Translations under genes and position numbers: made by a program | Notes under the pieces: generated by a model | What the model saw: the letters and a program-made list of their open reading frames with translations, nothing else | What the model was told of the DNA's origin: nothing | Databases searched by the model: none | Shown: positions 17,777-27,369 of the stretch, one piece after another | Position numbering within the stretch: the first letter of the stretch is position 1 | Layout: each line of letters starts with the position of its first letter | Assembly: GCA_945861305.1 (NCBI GenBank) | Contig: CAMATW010000004.1 | Coordinates: forward strand, 16,554-80,553 | Direction of reading: 5' to 3' | Length of the DNA: 64,000 nucleotides | Source: Bordetella parapertussis | GTDB taxonomy: Bacteria; Pseudomonadota; Gammaproteobacteria; Burkholderiales; Burkholderiaceae_C

Positions 17777-18012
17777 GGTGTGAGCGGCGTGAAACGCGGT
17801 TGCTTCACGCCATCGATCACCACCTTTTCGGTGAACATCGCAAACGGCCGCACCCACAGACCCCGTTCACCGTATTCGGCGCGGTACAGCACCAAAGGCT
17901 CTAAGGTTTCGCTGTGGCGCACCACGCCCAGCACTTCGTAGTGCAGGCCTTTGTAGTGCACGTAGGGCCCCAGTGGCAGGATGGGCAGGGGAGACAGGTC
18001 GGTGTTGGACAT
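17773..18012 (-). CDS. DUF1653 domain protein
   Basis: A 79-residue protein almost wholly made of the DUF1653 domain: LGPYVHYKGLHYEVLGVVRHSETLEPLVLYRAEYGERGLWVRP followed by MFTEKV. The compact, aromatic-rich, beta-strand pattern is conserved across bacteria, but the function is unknown. The gene is expressed leftward from the 45-base divergent gap it shares with the RsmB-type methyltransferase gene and ends overlapping the acyl-CoA dehydrogenase. The short length is normal for the family. Confidence 0.9.
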   Translation of the reverse strand: MSNTDLSPLPILPLGPYVHYKGLHYEVLGVVRHSETLEPLVLYRAEYGERGLWVRPFAMFTEKVVIDGVKQPRFTPLTP

Positions 18013-18057
18013 GGCAACTAAGCATAAAGCTTATCTGGCAAAGCCGATAATCCTTGT

Positions 18058-19377
18058 ATGCATCCAAAAGCCTTGTTAGACGCTTGCACCGAACTCACCC
18101 GTTTGCTGCTTCGCTTTGACCACCCTGCTGACAGCGTGGTTTCCAAATACTTCCGTGACCAACGCAAACAAATGGCCTTGGGGCCACGTGAGCGTGGCGT
18201 CTTGGCCGAAACCGGCTACAACGTGTTGCGCCAAAAATTGCGTTTCGAGCACTTGGCCAAGTCCGGCACCGGTGTGAAGGAACGCCGACTCGCCATTCTG
18301 GGCTGGGCCGCTTACCTTGATGCGCAAGCCAAGTTGCAGCAACCCCAAGCTATCCATGGCGACCGCGGCTTCATGAAAGCCGCCATGAGCGAGATGGAGT
18401 TCAAGTGGTTGGCCGATTGCGACGCTGCCACCGATGACGCTTTTCTAGCGCCCCACAAACACAACTTGCCGCCTTGGTTGGCCGAGGCTTTAGAGGTGCA
18501 ATTGGGAGAAGAGTTTTGGCCATTGGTGCAGAGCTTGCAGCACACCGCTGGATTGGATGTGCGTGTTAACACGCTGCTGGCCAAACGTGCTGATGTGCAG
18601 GCCGAGTTGGTGGCACATGACATCGCGGTTGTGCCTACACCTTTTTCGCCTTGGGGTTTGCGCATGAATGCCAAACCCAACCTCAGCAAGCTCGCGCTGT
18701 TTGAAAAGGGCTTGATCGAAGTGCAAGACGAAGGCTCGCAACTCTTAGCGCTGTTGGTGGATGCCAAGCGCGGTGAAATGGTGGCCGACTTTTGCGCGGG
18801 TGCGGGCGGCAAAACCTTGGCGCTGGGCGCATCCATGCGCAACACCGGTCGCTTGTACGCGTTTGACACCTCGGCCCACCGCTTGGATGCTTTGAAGCCA
18901 CGTTTGGCACGCAGTGGTTTGTCCAATATTCATCCCGTGGCGATAGCCCATGAACGCGATGAGCGCATCAAGCGCTTGCGCGGCAAGATGGACCGTGTGT
19001 TGGTGGACGCACCTTGTACCGGCTTGGGCACTTTGCGTCGCAACCCTGACTTGAAATGGCGGCAAACCCCAGACGCTGTGGCCGAACTCAGCATCAAACA
19101 AACCGCTATCTTGGCGAGTGCTGCGCGGTTGCTCAAACCTGGTGGCCGCTTGGTCTACGCCACTTGCAGTTTGTTACCTGAAGAAAACGAGCAGATTGCC
19201 CAGACCTTCAGCGCTGCCCATCCCAACTTCAAGCCTTTGCCTATCAAGGACTTGTTGAATGAGCTTGATGTGGATCAAGCAGCGACTTTGTGCACCGCCG
19301 ATGATTTGTATTTGCGCCTGTGGCCGCATCGCCATGCCACCGATGGGTTCTTTGCAGCCGCATGGGTGGCGGCATAA
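18058..19377 (+). CDS. RsmB/NOP-family SAM-dependent RNA m5C methyltransferase
   Basis: A 439-residue RNA cytosine-5 methyltransferase. The N-terminal half is helical and NusB-like. The catalytic Rossmann domain begins near residue 225 with LIEVQDEGSQLLALLV, followed by the SAM loop ADFCAGAGGKTLALG and ALKPRLARSGLSN. The two family cysteines are present: VDAPCTGLGTLRRNPDLKWR (motif IV) and LVYATCSLLPEENE (motif VI, nucleophile). Conserved RNP-type ends match RsmB, which modifies 16S rRNA C967 in E. coli. The exact target here is inferred, so I leave the symbol blank. ATG 18058 is 45 bases from the divergent DUF1653 start. Confidence 0.92.
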   Translation: MHPKALLDACTELTRLLLRFDHPADSVVSKYFRDQRKQMALGPRERGVLAETGYNVLRQKLRFEHLAKSGTGVKERRLAILGWAAYLDAQAKLQQPQAIHGDRGFMKAAMSEMEFKWLADCDAATDDAFLAPHKHNLPPWLAEALEVQLGEEFWPLVQSLQHTAGLDVRVNTLLAKRADVQAELVAHDIAVVPTPFSPWGLRMNAKPNLSKLALFEKGLIEVQDEGSQLLALLVDAKRGEMVADFCAGAGGKTLALGASMRNTGRLYAFDTSAHRLDALKPRLARSGLSNIHPVAIAHERDERIKRLRGKMDRVLVDAPCTGLGTLRRNPDLKWRQTPDAVAELSIKQTAILASAARLLKPGGRLVYATCSLLPEENEQIAQTFSAAHPNFKPLPIKDLLNELDVDQAATLCTADDLYLRLWPHRHATDGFFAAAWVAA

Positions 19378-19408
19378 AATCTCCCAGTTTAAGAAATAAA
19401 GGATGTTT

Positions 19409-20623
19409 ATGGTTTTGCCCTCTTGGCCTTGGTTGGATGCAGTGTTGAATTGGCTTGCCTATGGCACATGGCAGCTAAGTGGCTGGCAGTTGGTGCTCTT
19501 CACCCTGGCCATGACCCATGTCACCATTGCAGCGGTCACCATTTATTTGCACCGCCACCAAGCGCATCGCTCTTTAGATTTGCATTGGTTGCCAGCGCAT
19601 TTCTTTCGCTTTTGGCTGTGGTTGACCACTGGCATGACCACCAAGGCATGGGCTTCTATTCACCGCAAACACCACGCCAAATGTGAATCCGAAGAAGACC
19701 CGCACAGCCCGCAGGTGTTTGGCATCAACAAGGTGTTTTGGCAAGGCGCTGAGCTGTATGGTGTGGAAGCGGCCAATGAGGAAACCCTGCGTAAATACGG
19801 CCACGGCACCCCTGATGATTGGCTAGAGCACAACGTTTATTCGCGCTTTACTTGGCAGGGTGTCGGGCTCATGCTCATCATCGACTTGGCCTTGTTTGGC
19901 GCTATTGGTGCGACCATCTGGGCGGTGCAAATGATGTGGATACCTTTGACTGCCGCCGGTGTCATCAACGGCATTGGTCACTATTGGGGTTACCGCAATT
20001 TCGAAGCGCCCGACGCCAGCACCAATATCTTGCCTTGGGGCATCATCATTGGTGGCGAAGAGTTGCACAACAACCACCACACCTACCCAACTTCAGCCAA
20101 GTTGTCTGTCAAGCCTTATGAGTTCGATATAGGTTGGCTTTATATCCGTGTGCTGGAAACACTGGGTTTGGCCTCAGTCAAAAAGACGCCACCCAAACTG
20201 CACTACGCCGATGCCAAGCCGGTCGCGGATGAAAAAACATTAGAAGCCTTGATTGCCAACCGTTACGAGGTGATGGCCGGTTATGCCACTCAACTCAAGA
20301 TGGCGTTAAAGCAAGAGGTTGCCAGCTTGCCCAAGTTGCCCACAGAGGCTGTGCTGATTGCCGCGCGCCGTTGGATGCACCGCGATGAGGTGCAAGTGCC
20401 CGAGCAATTCCGCGCACTTTTGGCACAAGCCCGTACAACCCTGCCCGATGTAGACACCATGGTGCGTATGCGCGAGGAGTTGCGTCAACTTTGGCTCAAC
20501 ACCCATGCGACACAGGCGCAGTTAGCACTGGAATTACAAACTTGGTGCAAACGTGCGGAGGAAAGCGGTGTTGCTGCCTTGCGCGACTTTTCTTTGCAAT
20601 TGCGCGCTGCGCAAATGGGATGA
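19409..20623 (+). CDS. Membrane fatty acid (acyl-CoA type) desaturase with C-terminal helical extension
   Basis: A di-iron membrane desaturase introducing a double bond into acyl chains. The three histidine boxes are complete: HRHQAHR, HRKHH and ELHNNHH, with hydrophobic helix pairs between them. I place the start at ATG 19409 because AAAGGA (19398-19403) is correctly spaced for it; ATG 19403 overlaps that site and would add two residues. After the last box and KPYEFDIGWLYIRVLETLG, about 130 residues of charged helix follow (ANRYEVMAGYATQLKMALKQ and onward), unlike short delta-9 desaturases but known in betaproteobacterial homologues. Its stop overlaps the ATG of a GMC oxidoreductase. Confidence 0.93.
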   Translation: MVLPSWPWLDAVLNWLAYGTWQLSGWQLVLFTLAMTHVTIAAVTIYLHRHQAHRSLDLHWLPAHFFRFWLWLTTGMTTKAWASIHRKHHAKCESEEDPHSPQVFGINKVFWQGAELYGVEAANEETLRKYGHGTPDDWLEHNVYSRFTWQGVGLMLIIDLALFGAIGATIWAVQMMWIPLTAAGVINGIGHYWGYRNFEAPDASTNILPWGIIIGGEELHNNHHTYPTSAKLSVKPYEFDIGWLYIRVLETLGLASVKKTPPKLHYADAKPVADEKTLEALIANRYEVMAGYATQLKMALKQEVASLPKLPTEAVLIAARRWMHRDEVQVPEQFRALLAQARTTLPDVDTMVRMREELRQLWLNTHATQAQLALELQTWCKRAEESGVAALRDFSLQLRAAQMG

Positions 20624-22242
20624 CCGCTCCCCAGTTTGACTATGTGATTGTGGGCGGCGGTTCCGCTGGCGCCACCTTGGCTAACCGATTAAGTGCCGAT
20701 CCTCGCGTTACTGTGTGTTTGTTAGAGGCAGGTGGCGATGGCCGTGATGTGTTGATCCGTGCCCCCATAGCTGCGGCCATCATGCTGCCAGGCAGGCCTT
20801 TGAAGATCAACAACTGGGCTTTTGAAACCACCCCCCAAGTTGGCCTGAATGGTCGCCGAGGCTACCAACCCCGCGGCAAAGCTTTGGGAGGCTCTAGCGC
20901 CATCAACGCCATGCTGTATGTGCGCGGTCAGCGCGAGGACTTCGACGGCTGGCGTGACTTGGGTTGTGAGGGCTGGGGTTTTGACGATGTGCTTCCGTAT
21001 TTCAAGCGTGCTGAAAATAACCAACGCGGTAACTGTGAATGGCACGGCACAGGCGGGCCTTTGTCGGTGGCTTTTCAGCAGTCACCCCGTCCGATTTCCG
21101 TGGCATGGATTGAAGCGGCGCAGCAGTGTGGCATTGCTCTGAACGAAGATTTCAATGGCCCTCACCAAGAAGGCGCTGGCTTGCACCAGGTCACCCAATT
21201 TTGGGATGACCAGCGCAATGGAGAGCGTTGTTCAGCAGCAGCTGGGTATTTACACCCCATCATGGCCCAGCGCCCCAATTTGACTGTCATCACGGGCGCC
21301 CATGCCACTGAATTGTTATGGACGGAGAGGCGTATCACGGGCGTGAAATACCGTTGCGGACAACAGACGTTTGAGGTTCATGCCCAAGCCGAGGTCTTGC
21401 TTTGTGCTGGCACATTTCAATCGCCTCAGTTACTTATGCTTAGCGGCATAGGCCCAGGCGATCATTTGCAGTCTCTGGGTATCGAGGTGAAACAAGATTT
21501 GCAAGGCGTAGGAGCCAATTTGCAAGACCATTTGGATGTCACTTTGTCTTACCACTCGCTGAAGGATGATGTGTTGGGCATTGCCCCAGGTGCTGCGTGG
21601 CAACTTCTCAAAGGCATCCATCAATGGCGCAAAGATGGCACTGGCATAGTCGCAACGCCTTATGCAGAAGCTGGCGCATTTGTGCGCTGTGCTTCAGATG
21701 CCAAGCGACCCGATATCCAATTCCATTTTGTTGTGGCACGAGTTGAAGACCATGCTCGTCGTTTGCATTGGGGCTATGGCTACTCCTGCCATGTGTGTGT
21801 ACTAAGACCGCATTCGCGCGGCAGTGTGCGCCTGCAAAGCCACGACCCTTTTGATGCGCCATTGATAGACCCTGCCTTCTTAAGCGACGACAGAGACACG
21901 GCCTTGATGATTGAGGGAGCCAAAAAGTTGCGTGCCATCATGAAATCTCCTGCTCTTAAAGCCTACCGAGGCAAAGAGATTTACACCGCAGACATACAAA
22001 CCGACGTGCAATGGGAGACTTACATTCGCCAGCATGCTGACACGATTTACCACCCTGTAGGTACATGCAAGATGGGTGCCACCCATGAGCTTATGGCTGT
22101 GGTCGACCCCCAGTTGCGCGTTAAAGGGGTAGTGGGTTTGCGGGTGGTTGACGCCTCGGTCATGCCTATGCTGGTCAGTGGCAACACCAATGCCGCTACT
22201 GTCATGCTGGCAGAAAAAGCAGCAGATTTTCTTCTTCATTAA
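20620..22242 (+). CDS. GMC family FAD oxidoreductase (choline dehydrogenase-like)
   Basis: A 540-residue glucose-methanol-choline oxidoreductase starting at ATG 20620, coupled to the desaturase by ATGA. The dinucleotide-binding motif is VIVGGGSAGATLANRLS (residues about 9-25). The second GMC signature region is RGKALGGSSAINAMLYVRG, and SPQLLMLSGIGPGDHLQ is the PS00624-like segment. The active-site histidine is in HPVGTCKMG, with the C-terminal NTNAATVMLAEKAADF. Family members oxidise primary alcohols. The coupling to a desaturase hints at a fatty or long-chain alcohol substrate rather than choline, but this is inference. Confidence 0.92.
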   Translation: MTAPQFDYVIVGGGSAGATLANRLSADPRVTVCLLEAGGDGRDVLIRAPIAAAIMLPGRPLKINNWAFETTPQVGLNGRRGYQPRGKALGGSSAINAMLYVRGQREDFDGWRDLGCEGWGFDDVLPYFKRAENNQRGNCEWHGTGGPLSVAFQQSPRPISVAWIEAAQQCGIALNEDFNGPHQEGAGLHQVTQFWDDQRNGERCSAAAGYLHPIMAQRPNLTVITGAHATELLWTERRITGVKYRCGQQTFEVHAQAEVLLCAGTFQSPQLLMLSGIGPGDHLQSLGIEVKQDLQGVGANLQDHLDVTLSYHSLKDDVLGIAPGAAWQLLKGIHQWRKDGTGIVATPYAEAGAFVRCASDAKRPDIQFHFVVARVEDHARRLHWGYGYSCHVCVLRPHSRGSVRLQSHDPFDAPLIDPAFLSDDRDTALMIEGAKKLRAIMKSPALKAYRGKEIYTADIQTDVQWETYIRQHADTIYHPVGTCKMGATHELMAVVDPQLRVKGVVGLRVVDASVMPMLVSGNTNAATVMLAEKAADFLLH

Positions 22243-22266
22243 ATTCGTAAAACTCCAAGGCTATTT

Positions 22267-22695
22267 ATGCACCCATTTTTTCGATGCCTGACTATCGCAA
22301 CTTTTTTGTGTGCGTTCAGTGCTTGGTCCCAAGAACAAGCCAGGGTCATCTCAAGCACCCCCACTTTATTGCCCTCGACCACCTTTAACAGCAACGGCGA
22401 GGTGGTCATGTACGCCGCTTTCAATGTGGTTTACGAGTACGCAGGCAAGCAATTCACTGTGCAAATGCCCTACGATCCGGGCTCTTATGTGACATTACAA
22501 ATCACGCCCACCTATTCAGCCTCAACACCTGCGCCGCCTTTGCCACCAGCGCCGCAAGTGATTTACTTGCAAGCCCCGCCGCAGGTTTTGGCCAACCCTG
22601 TATATGTTTTGCCGTATTCGCCACCGTACTATTACAGCAACCCTTTGCCATTCAGCTTTAACTTTGGATTAGGCTATTACCGCTGGCGACATTAA
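22267..22695 (+). CDS. Small secreted protein, glycine-zipper-protein-like C-terminal region
   Basis: A 142-residue exported protein. The first 21 residues are a signal peptide (basic start, hydrophobic core, cleavage after AWS). The mature part has FNVVYEYAGKQFTVQMPYDPG, a pattern shared with the C-terminal half of outer-membrane glycine-zipper (SlyB/17-kDa-antigen-like) proteins, though no glycine zipper is present. The C-terminus is rich in Pro and Tyr (PPYYYSNPLPF). Ribosome binding site AAGG lies 6 bases before ATG. It is followed by a strong bidirectional terminator. Function unknown; probably periplasmic or envelope-associated. Confidence 0.75.
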   Translation: MHPFFRCLTIATFLCAFSAWSQEQARVISSTPTLLPSTTFNSNGEVVMYAAFNVVYEYAGKQFTVQMPYDPGSYVTLQITPTYSASTPAPPLPPAPQVIYLQAPPQVLANPVYVLPYSPPYYYSNPLPFSFNFGLGYYRWRH

Positions 22696-22704
22696 CGCGT
22701 AGGC

Positions 22705-22734
22705 AACAAAAAACCCGCCTAGGCGGGTTTTTTG
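22705..22734. terminator. Bidirectional intrinsic terminator
   Basis: A perfect palindrome AACCCGCCTAGGCGGGTT (22712-22729) is flanked by CAAAAA on the left and TTTTTG on the right, giving a GC-rich stem followed by a T-run on both strands. It lies between the rightward secreted-protein gene ending at 22695 and the leftward rpmG gene ending at 22749, and can end both transcripts. Confidence 0.93.
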
Positions 22735-22748
22735 TATCAACGGCTGAG

Positions 22749-22919
22749 TTACTTCAGCTTGATTTCTTTGTACTCCACATGCTTGCGAGCCTTGGGATCA
22801 AATTTCATGATCGACATTTTCTCGGGCATGGTTTTTTTGTTTTTACTGGTGGTGTAGAAATGACCGGTGCCAGCAGTTGATTCCAGCTTGATTTTTTCGC
22901 GTCCGCCTTTGGAAGCCAT
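22749..22919 (-). CDS. rpmG: 50S ribosomal protein L33
   Basis: A 56-residue protein of the large ribosomal subunit, starting [20 protein letters not shown] and ending [10 protein letters not shown]. The FYTTSKNKK and [14 protein letters not shown] stretches are typical of L33. The sequence lacks the CxxC zinc pair found in zinc-binding paralogues, so it is the zinc-independent type. It lies 30 bases downstream of rpmB in the conserved rpmB-rpmG pair and ends at a bidirectional terminator. Confidence 0.97.
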   Translation of the reverse strand: MASKGGREKIKLESTAGTGHFYTTSKNKKTMPEKMSIMKFDPKARKHVEYKEIKLK

Positions 22920-22949
22920 GATGAAGTCCTTTCGAAGTCGGTAAAAAAA

Positions 22950-23183
22950 TTAAGCTTGACCGCGAGCGCGCATGTCTGCGAGCACGACGTCAATGCCTTT
23001 TTTGTCGATCAAGCGCAATGCAGCGCTGGAAACGCGCAAACGCACCCAACGGTTCTCAGTTTCCACCCAGAAACGGCGGTACTGTAAATTGGGCATGAAA
23101 CGACGCTTGGTTTTGTTGTTGGCGTGGGAAACATTGTTTCCGACCATGGGGCCTTTGCCCGTGACTTCACATACGCGTGCCAT
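22950..23183 (-). CDS. rpmB: 50S ribosomal protein L28
   Basis: A 77-residue ribosomal protein starting [20 protein letters not shown], the L28 signature, with [13 protein letters not shown] and [18 protein letters not shown] good ribosome binding site (AAAGGAG, complementary to 23191-23197) precedes ATG 23183. The leader carries a small stem-loop (23205-23231) close to this site. A TACAAT -10-like hexamer (complement of 23286-23291) could start the transcript, giving a leader of about 95 bases. Confidence 0.97.
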   Translation of the reverse strand: MARVCEVTGKGPMVGNNVSHANNKTKRRFMPNLQYRRFWVETENRWVRLRVSSAALRLIDKKGIDVVLADMRARGQA

Positions 23184-23204
23184 TCAGACACTCCTTTAAC
23201 TAAC

Positions 23205-23231
23205 AGCCTGACAAAAAACAGAGTTCAGGCT
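23205..23231 (-). promoter_or_regulatory. Stem-loop in the rpmB-rpmG leader
   Basis: Read on the minus strand, AGCCTGA and TCAGGCT form a perfect 7-base stem around a 13-base loop that contains six consecutive T. The 3' arm ends 8 bases before the AAAGGAG ribosome binding site of rpmB. Because ribosomal-protein leaders often regulate translation, this could be a regulatory structure, but a weak terminator or chance pairing is possible. Confidence 0.4.
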
Positions 23232-23323
23232 TGACCTCGCCAAATGGGGGGCGGTATCCCCTGGATTAAATCCTCAGAGCCAAACATTGTAGCCTGAAAC
23301 CCCTTAGGGGCCTCAAATAGGCT

Positions 23324-24283
<960 letters not shown>

Positions 24284-24385
24284 TCAGAGCCTAGAGCGTG
24301 TGCAAAAGTGCGTCACGGGAAGCCCCAATTTTAGGGGTAGGCGCCATTGTCTGCTTGGACGCTCCTGTTAAGCTTCACTTCTGTC

Positions 24386-26716
24386 ATGACCTATTCGTTA
24401 CACACTCTCAACAATACGCGTGAAAAACCACCCGAGATGACGGGCTGGCAGCGATTTATCCAAGAAATTGCTTTAGCTGTTGGGTTTGTGGTTTTGCTTT
24501 TTTGGCTGTTGGCCATCGTCAGCCATTCTGCGCTGGACCCCGCTTGGACGACCTCGGGTTCTAACCCCCATATTCGCAACTGGGGCGGGCGAGTTGGCGC
24601 CGCTGTCAGCGACTTGTCTTTTTTCTTGCTGGGTTATTCGGTGTTTTGGTGCTATTTGGCTGGCTTGGTCAGTTGGCTCTCTGCTTTGGCCAATCGCTTA
24701 CGCAGCGAAGAAGATGTATTGGCCGACCCCCACATTTGGCGATTGACGCGTTGGGCGTTTTGGAGCGGCTTGGTGATGTTGCTGCTCTCGAGCACAGGTT
24801 TGGAGTTCACCCGTCTTTATCGCTTTGAAAGTCAATTGCCCGGCCACCATGCGGGTGGTGTTTTGGGCTACTTGGTAGGCAGTACTGCCAATAGTTGGCT
24901 GGGGTTCAATGGTTCTGGCCTGATTTTCATTGTCTTCATGGTCATTGGCTTGTCGTGGGTGTTTCGTTTTTCTTGGATTGAACTCGCTGAAAAATTGGGC
25001 TCGGCGATTGATGGGTTGATTCAACAGCAGCGCGAGAAACGTGAAATTGCCCAAGACTTAGCCCTTGGCGAAGCAGCGGCTCGAGCGCGTGAAAAAGACA
25101 TGGTCTGGGAGCGTGATGAGAACGCAGACATGCCCGCTCACCCTGTGCGCATCGTCGTCGACCCTGAACCTGCGCCTCCCAAAAGTGAGCGTGTTGCTCG
25201 TGAGCGGCAAAAACCGTTGTTCAATGATTTGCCCGATTCACGCTTGCCGCAGGTCGAATTGCTTGACGCCTCGCAACTCAAGCTAGATCCCGTGGACGCA
25301 GAAACGATTGAGTTCACCAGTCGCTTGATAGAGAAAAAACTGCGTGACTTTGGCGTAGAGGTCAAGGTGCTTGCCGCAGCCCCTGGCCCTGTGGTGACTC
25401 GCTACGAGATCGAGCCAGCTACCGGCGTCAAAGGCTCGCAAGTGGTCAACTTGGCCAAGGATTTGGCGCGATCGCTGAGCATGGTGTCCATACGCGTGGT
25501 GGAAACCATCCCAGGTAAAAACTTCATGGCGCTGGAGTTGCCCAACAGCAAACGCCAAACCATTCGCTTGAGCGAAATCTTGGGCTCATCGGTTTATAAC
25601 GAAGCCAAATCCATGCTCACCATGGGTTTGGGCAAAGACATAGGCGGCAACCCCGTGGTGGCTGATTTGGCCAAGATGCCACACGTGTTGGTGGCTGGCA
25701 CCACGGGTTCGGGAAAGTCGGTGGGTATCAACGCCATGATTTTGTCGCTGCTCTACAAAGCCGAAGCGCGGGACGTGCGTATGTTGATGATCGACCCCAA
25801 GATGCTAGAAATGTCGGTCTATGAGGGCATACCGCATTTATTGGCGCCGGTTGTCACCGACATGAGGCAAGCCGCCAATGGACTGAATTGGTGTGTGGGC
25901 GAAATGGAGCGACGCTACAAGCTGATGAGCAAGCTCGGTGTTCGCAACTTGGCGGGCTACAACCACAAACTGGATGAAGCTCGAGAGAGCGGCCAATCTT
26001 TGACCAACCCGTTCAGCCTCACGCCCGACGATCCTGAACCGCTGGACCGCTTGCCCCACATCGTGGTGGTGATCGATGAGTTGGCCGACCTGATGATGGT
26101 GGTGGGCAAAAAGATCGAAGAGCTCATCGCCCGTTTGGCACAAAAAGCCCGAGCCGCTGGTATTCACTTGATCTTGGCGACACAACGCCCCAGTGTGGAC
26201 GTCATCACCGGATTGATCAAAGCCAATATTCCCACACGCATCGCGTTTCAGGTCAGCAGCAAAATTGACAGCCGAACCATCCTCGACCAGATGGGCGCAG
26301 AAGCATTGCTTGGCATGGGCGATATGTTGTACTTACCCAGTGGCACCGGTTTTCCCATTCGTGTTCACGGTGCTTTTGTCAGCGATGACGAAGTGCACCG
26401 CGTGGTCAGCTATTTGAAAACCCAAGGTGAACCTAATTACATTGAAGGTGTGCTCGAAGGCGGCACAGTGGATGGCAGCATAGAAGGCCCCGATTTGTTT
26501 GGCGATATTGCAGGCGAAAAAGACCCACTCTACGACCAAGCGGTAGAGGTGGTTTTGAAGAACCGAAAAGCCAGCATCTCGCTGGTACAACGCCATTTGA
26601 AAATTGGCTATAACCGCGCTGCCCGATTGGTGGAAGACATGGAAAAAGCTGGCTTGGTCAGCGCCATGAGCACCAATGGTCAACGTGAAATTTTGGTCCC
26701 TACCCGCGCAGAATGA
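24386..26716 (+). CDS. ftsK: DNA translocase FtsK
   Basis: A 776-residue septal DNA translocase that pumps chromosome termini during division and activates XerCD. I start it at ATG 24386 ([18 protein letters not shown]); a longer frame from TTG 24347 is less likely. Four N-terminal transmembrane helices end near residue 215. A short charged linker (about 215-290) replaces the very long linker of E. coli FtsK. The motor has Walker A GTTGSGKS at residues 438-445 and Walker B-like [15 protein letters not shown]. The C-terminal gamma winged helix ([23 protein letters not shown]) reads KOPS sites. Its stop overlaps lolA by four bases. Confidence 0.96.
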   Translation: MTYSLHTLNNTREKPPEMTGWQRFIQEIALAVGFVVLLFWLLAIVSHSALDPAWTTSGSNPHIRNWGGRVGAAVSDLSFFLLGYSVFWCYLAGLVSWLSALANRLRSEEDVLADPHIWRLTRWAFWSGLVMLLLSSTGLEFTRLYRFESQLPGHHAGGVLGYLVGSTANSWLGFNGSGLIFIVFMVIGLSWVFRFSWIELAEKLGSAIDGLIQQQREKREIAQDLALGEAAARAREKDMVWERDENADMPAHPVRIVVDPEPAPPKSERVARERQKPLFNDLPDSRLPQVELLDASQLKLDPVDAETIEFTSRLIEKKLRDFGVEVKVLAAAPGPVVTRYEIEPATGVKGSQVVNLAKDLARSLSMVSIRVVETIPGKNFMALELPNSKRQTIRLSEILGSSVYNEAKSMLTMGLGKDIGGNPVVADLAKMPHVLVAGTTGSGKSVGINAMILSLLYKAEARDVRMLMIDPKMLEMSVYEGIPHLLAPVVTDMRQAANGLNWCVGEMERRYKLMSKLGVRNLAGYNHKLDEARESGQSLTNPFSLTPDDPEPLDRLPHIVVVIDELADLMMVVGKKIEELIARLAQKARAAGIHLILATQRPSVDVITGLIKANIPTRIAFQVSSKIDSRTILDQMGAEALLGMGDMLYLPSGTGFPIRVHGAFVSDDEVHRVVSYLKTQGEPNYIEGVLEGGTVDGSIEGPDLFGDIAGEKDPLYDQAVEVVLKNRKASISLVQRHLKIGYNRAARLVEDMEKAGLVSAMSTNGQREILVPTRAE

Positions 26717-27369
26717 ACATTTCATTTCGCCTGACCATCGCAACCGCCTTCTGTTTTGTCGTCGGCGTGGCGCATGCCGACAGCATGGACAGTTTGGCGC
26801 AATTTTTGAAGTCTACCCGCAGCTGGCGAGCCGATTTTGTGCAAGTGGTCACAGCGCCAGCCAAAGAGGGCAAGCCCCTCAGACCCAAAACCTCTTCAGG
26901 TGTTTTCGCCTTTATTCGTCCCAGCGTTTTTCGTTTTGATTACAGCAAGCCCTATGTGCAAAACATCGTTGCTGATGGTCAGCAGCTTTGGTTGTTCGAT
27001 ACCGATTTAAACCAAGTCACGGTGCGCAACCAAGCGCAGACTTTGGGCAGCACACCGGCAGCTTTGATTGCCTCTGCGCAAGACATTGCCTCACTCAGCA
27101 AAGAGTTTTCTTTGAAAGCAGCGCCCTCAGAGGAGGGTTTGGATTGGGTGGTGGCCATCCCCAAAATCAAAGACGCTGGTTTGCAAAGCGTTCGCATTGG
27201 TTTGCGTGTGGACGCAGGGCAAGCGGTTTTAAGCCAGCTGGAGATCATCGACGCGTTTGGCAACCGTTCGCAAATTCGGTTCAACCGCGTCGAGGTCAAT
27301 CCTGCCAACCTCACCATGGCGAATTTCACTTTTGTGCCACCCAAGGGCGTGGACGTGGTGCGGCCTTGA
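26713..27369 (+). CDS. lolA: Outer-membrane lipoprotein carrier protein LolA
   Basis: A 218-residue periplasmic chaperone that shuttles lipoproteins from LolCDE to LolB. A signal peptide covers residues 1-22, ending VGVAHADS. The mature protein has the LolA pattern [52 protein letters not shown] and [16 protein letters not shown] 26713 overlaps the ftsK stop and the lolA stop overlaps the TTG start of rarA, so the three genes are one coupled operon. Confidence 0.95.
   Translation: MNISFRLTIATAFCFVVGVAHADSMDSLAQFLKSTRSWRADFVQVVTAPAKEGKPLRPKTSSGVFAFIRPSVFRFDYSKPYVQNIVADGQQLWLFDTDLNQVTVRNQAQTLGSTPAALIASAQDIASLSKEFSLKAAPSEEGLDWVVAIPKIKDAGLQSVRIGLRVDAGQAVLSQLEIIDAFGNRSQIRFNRVEVNPANLTMANFTFVPPKGVDVVRP

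Noticed and set aside
23300..23322. CCCCTTAGGGG with flanking AGCCT/AGGCT after trxB as a terminator
   Set aside because: Short stems and only three T on the minus strand; it also overlaps the likely rpmB promoter, so the call was too ambiguous.
24323..24337. CCCC-AATTTTA-GGGG inverted repeat between trxB and ftsK
   Set aside because: The stem is only four bases and no promoter of the right spacing was found around it, so I could not support an operator or terminator.
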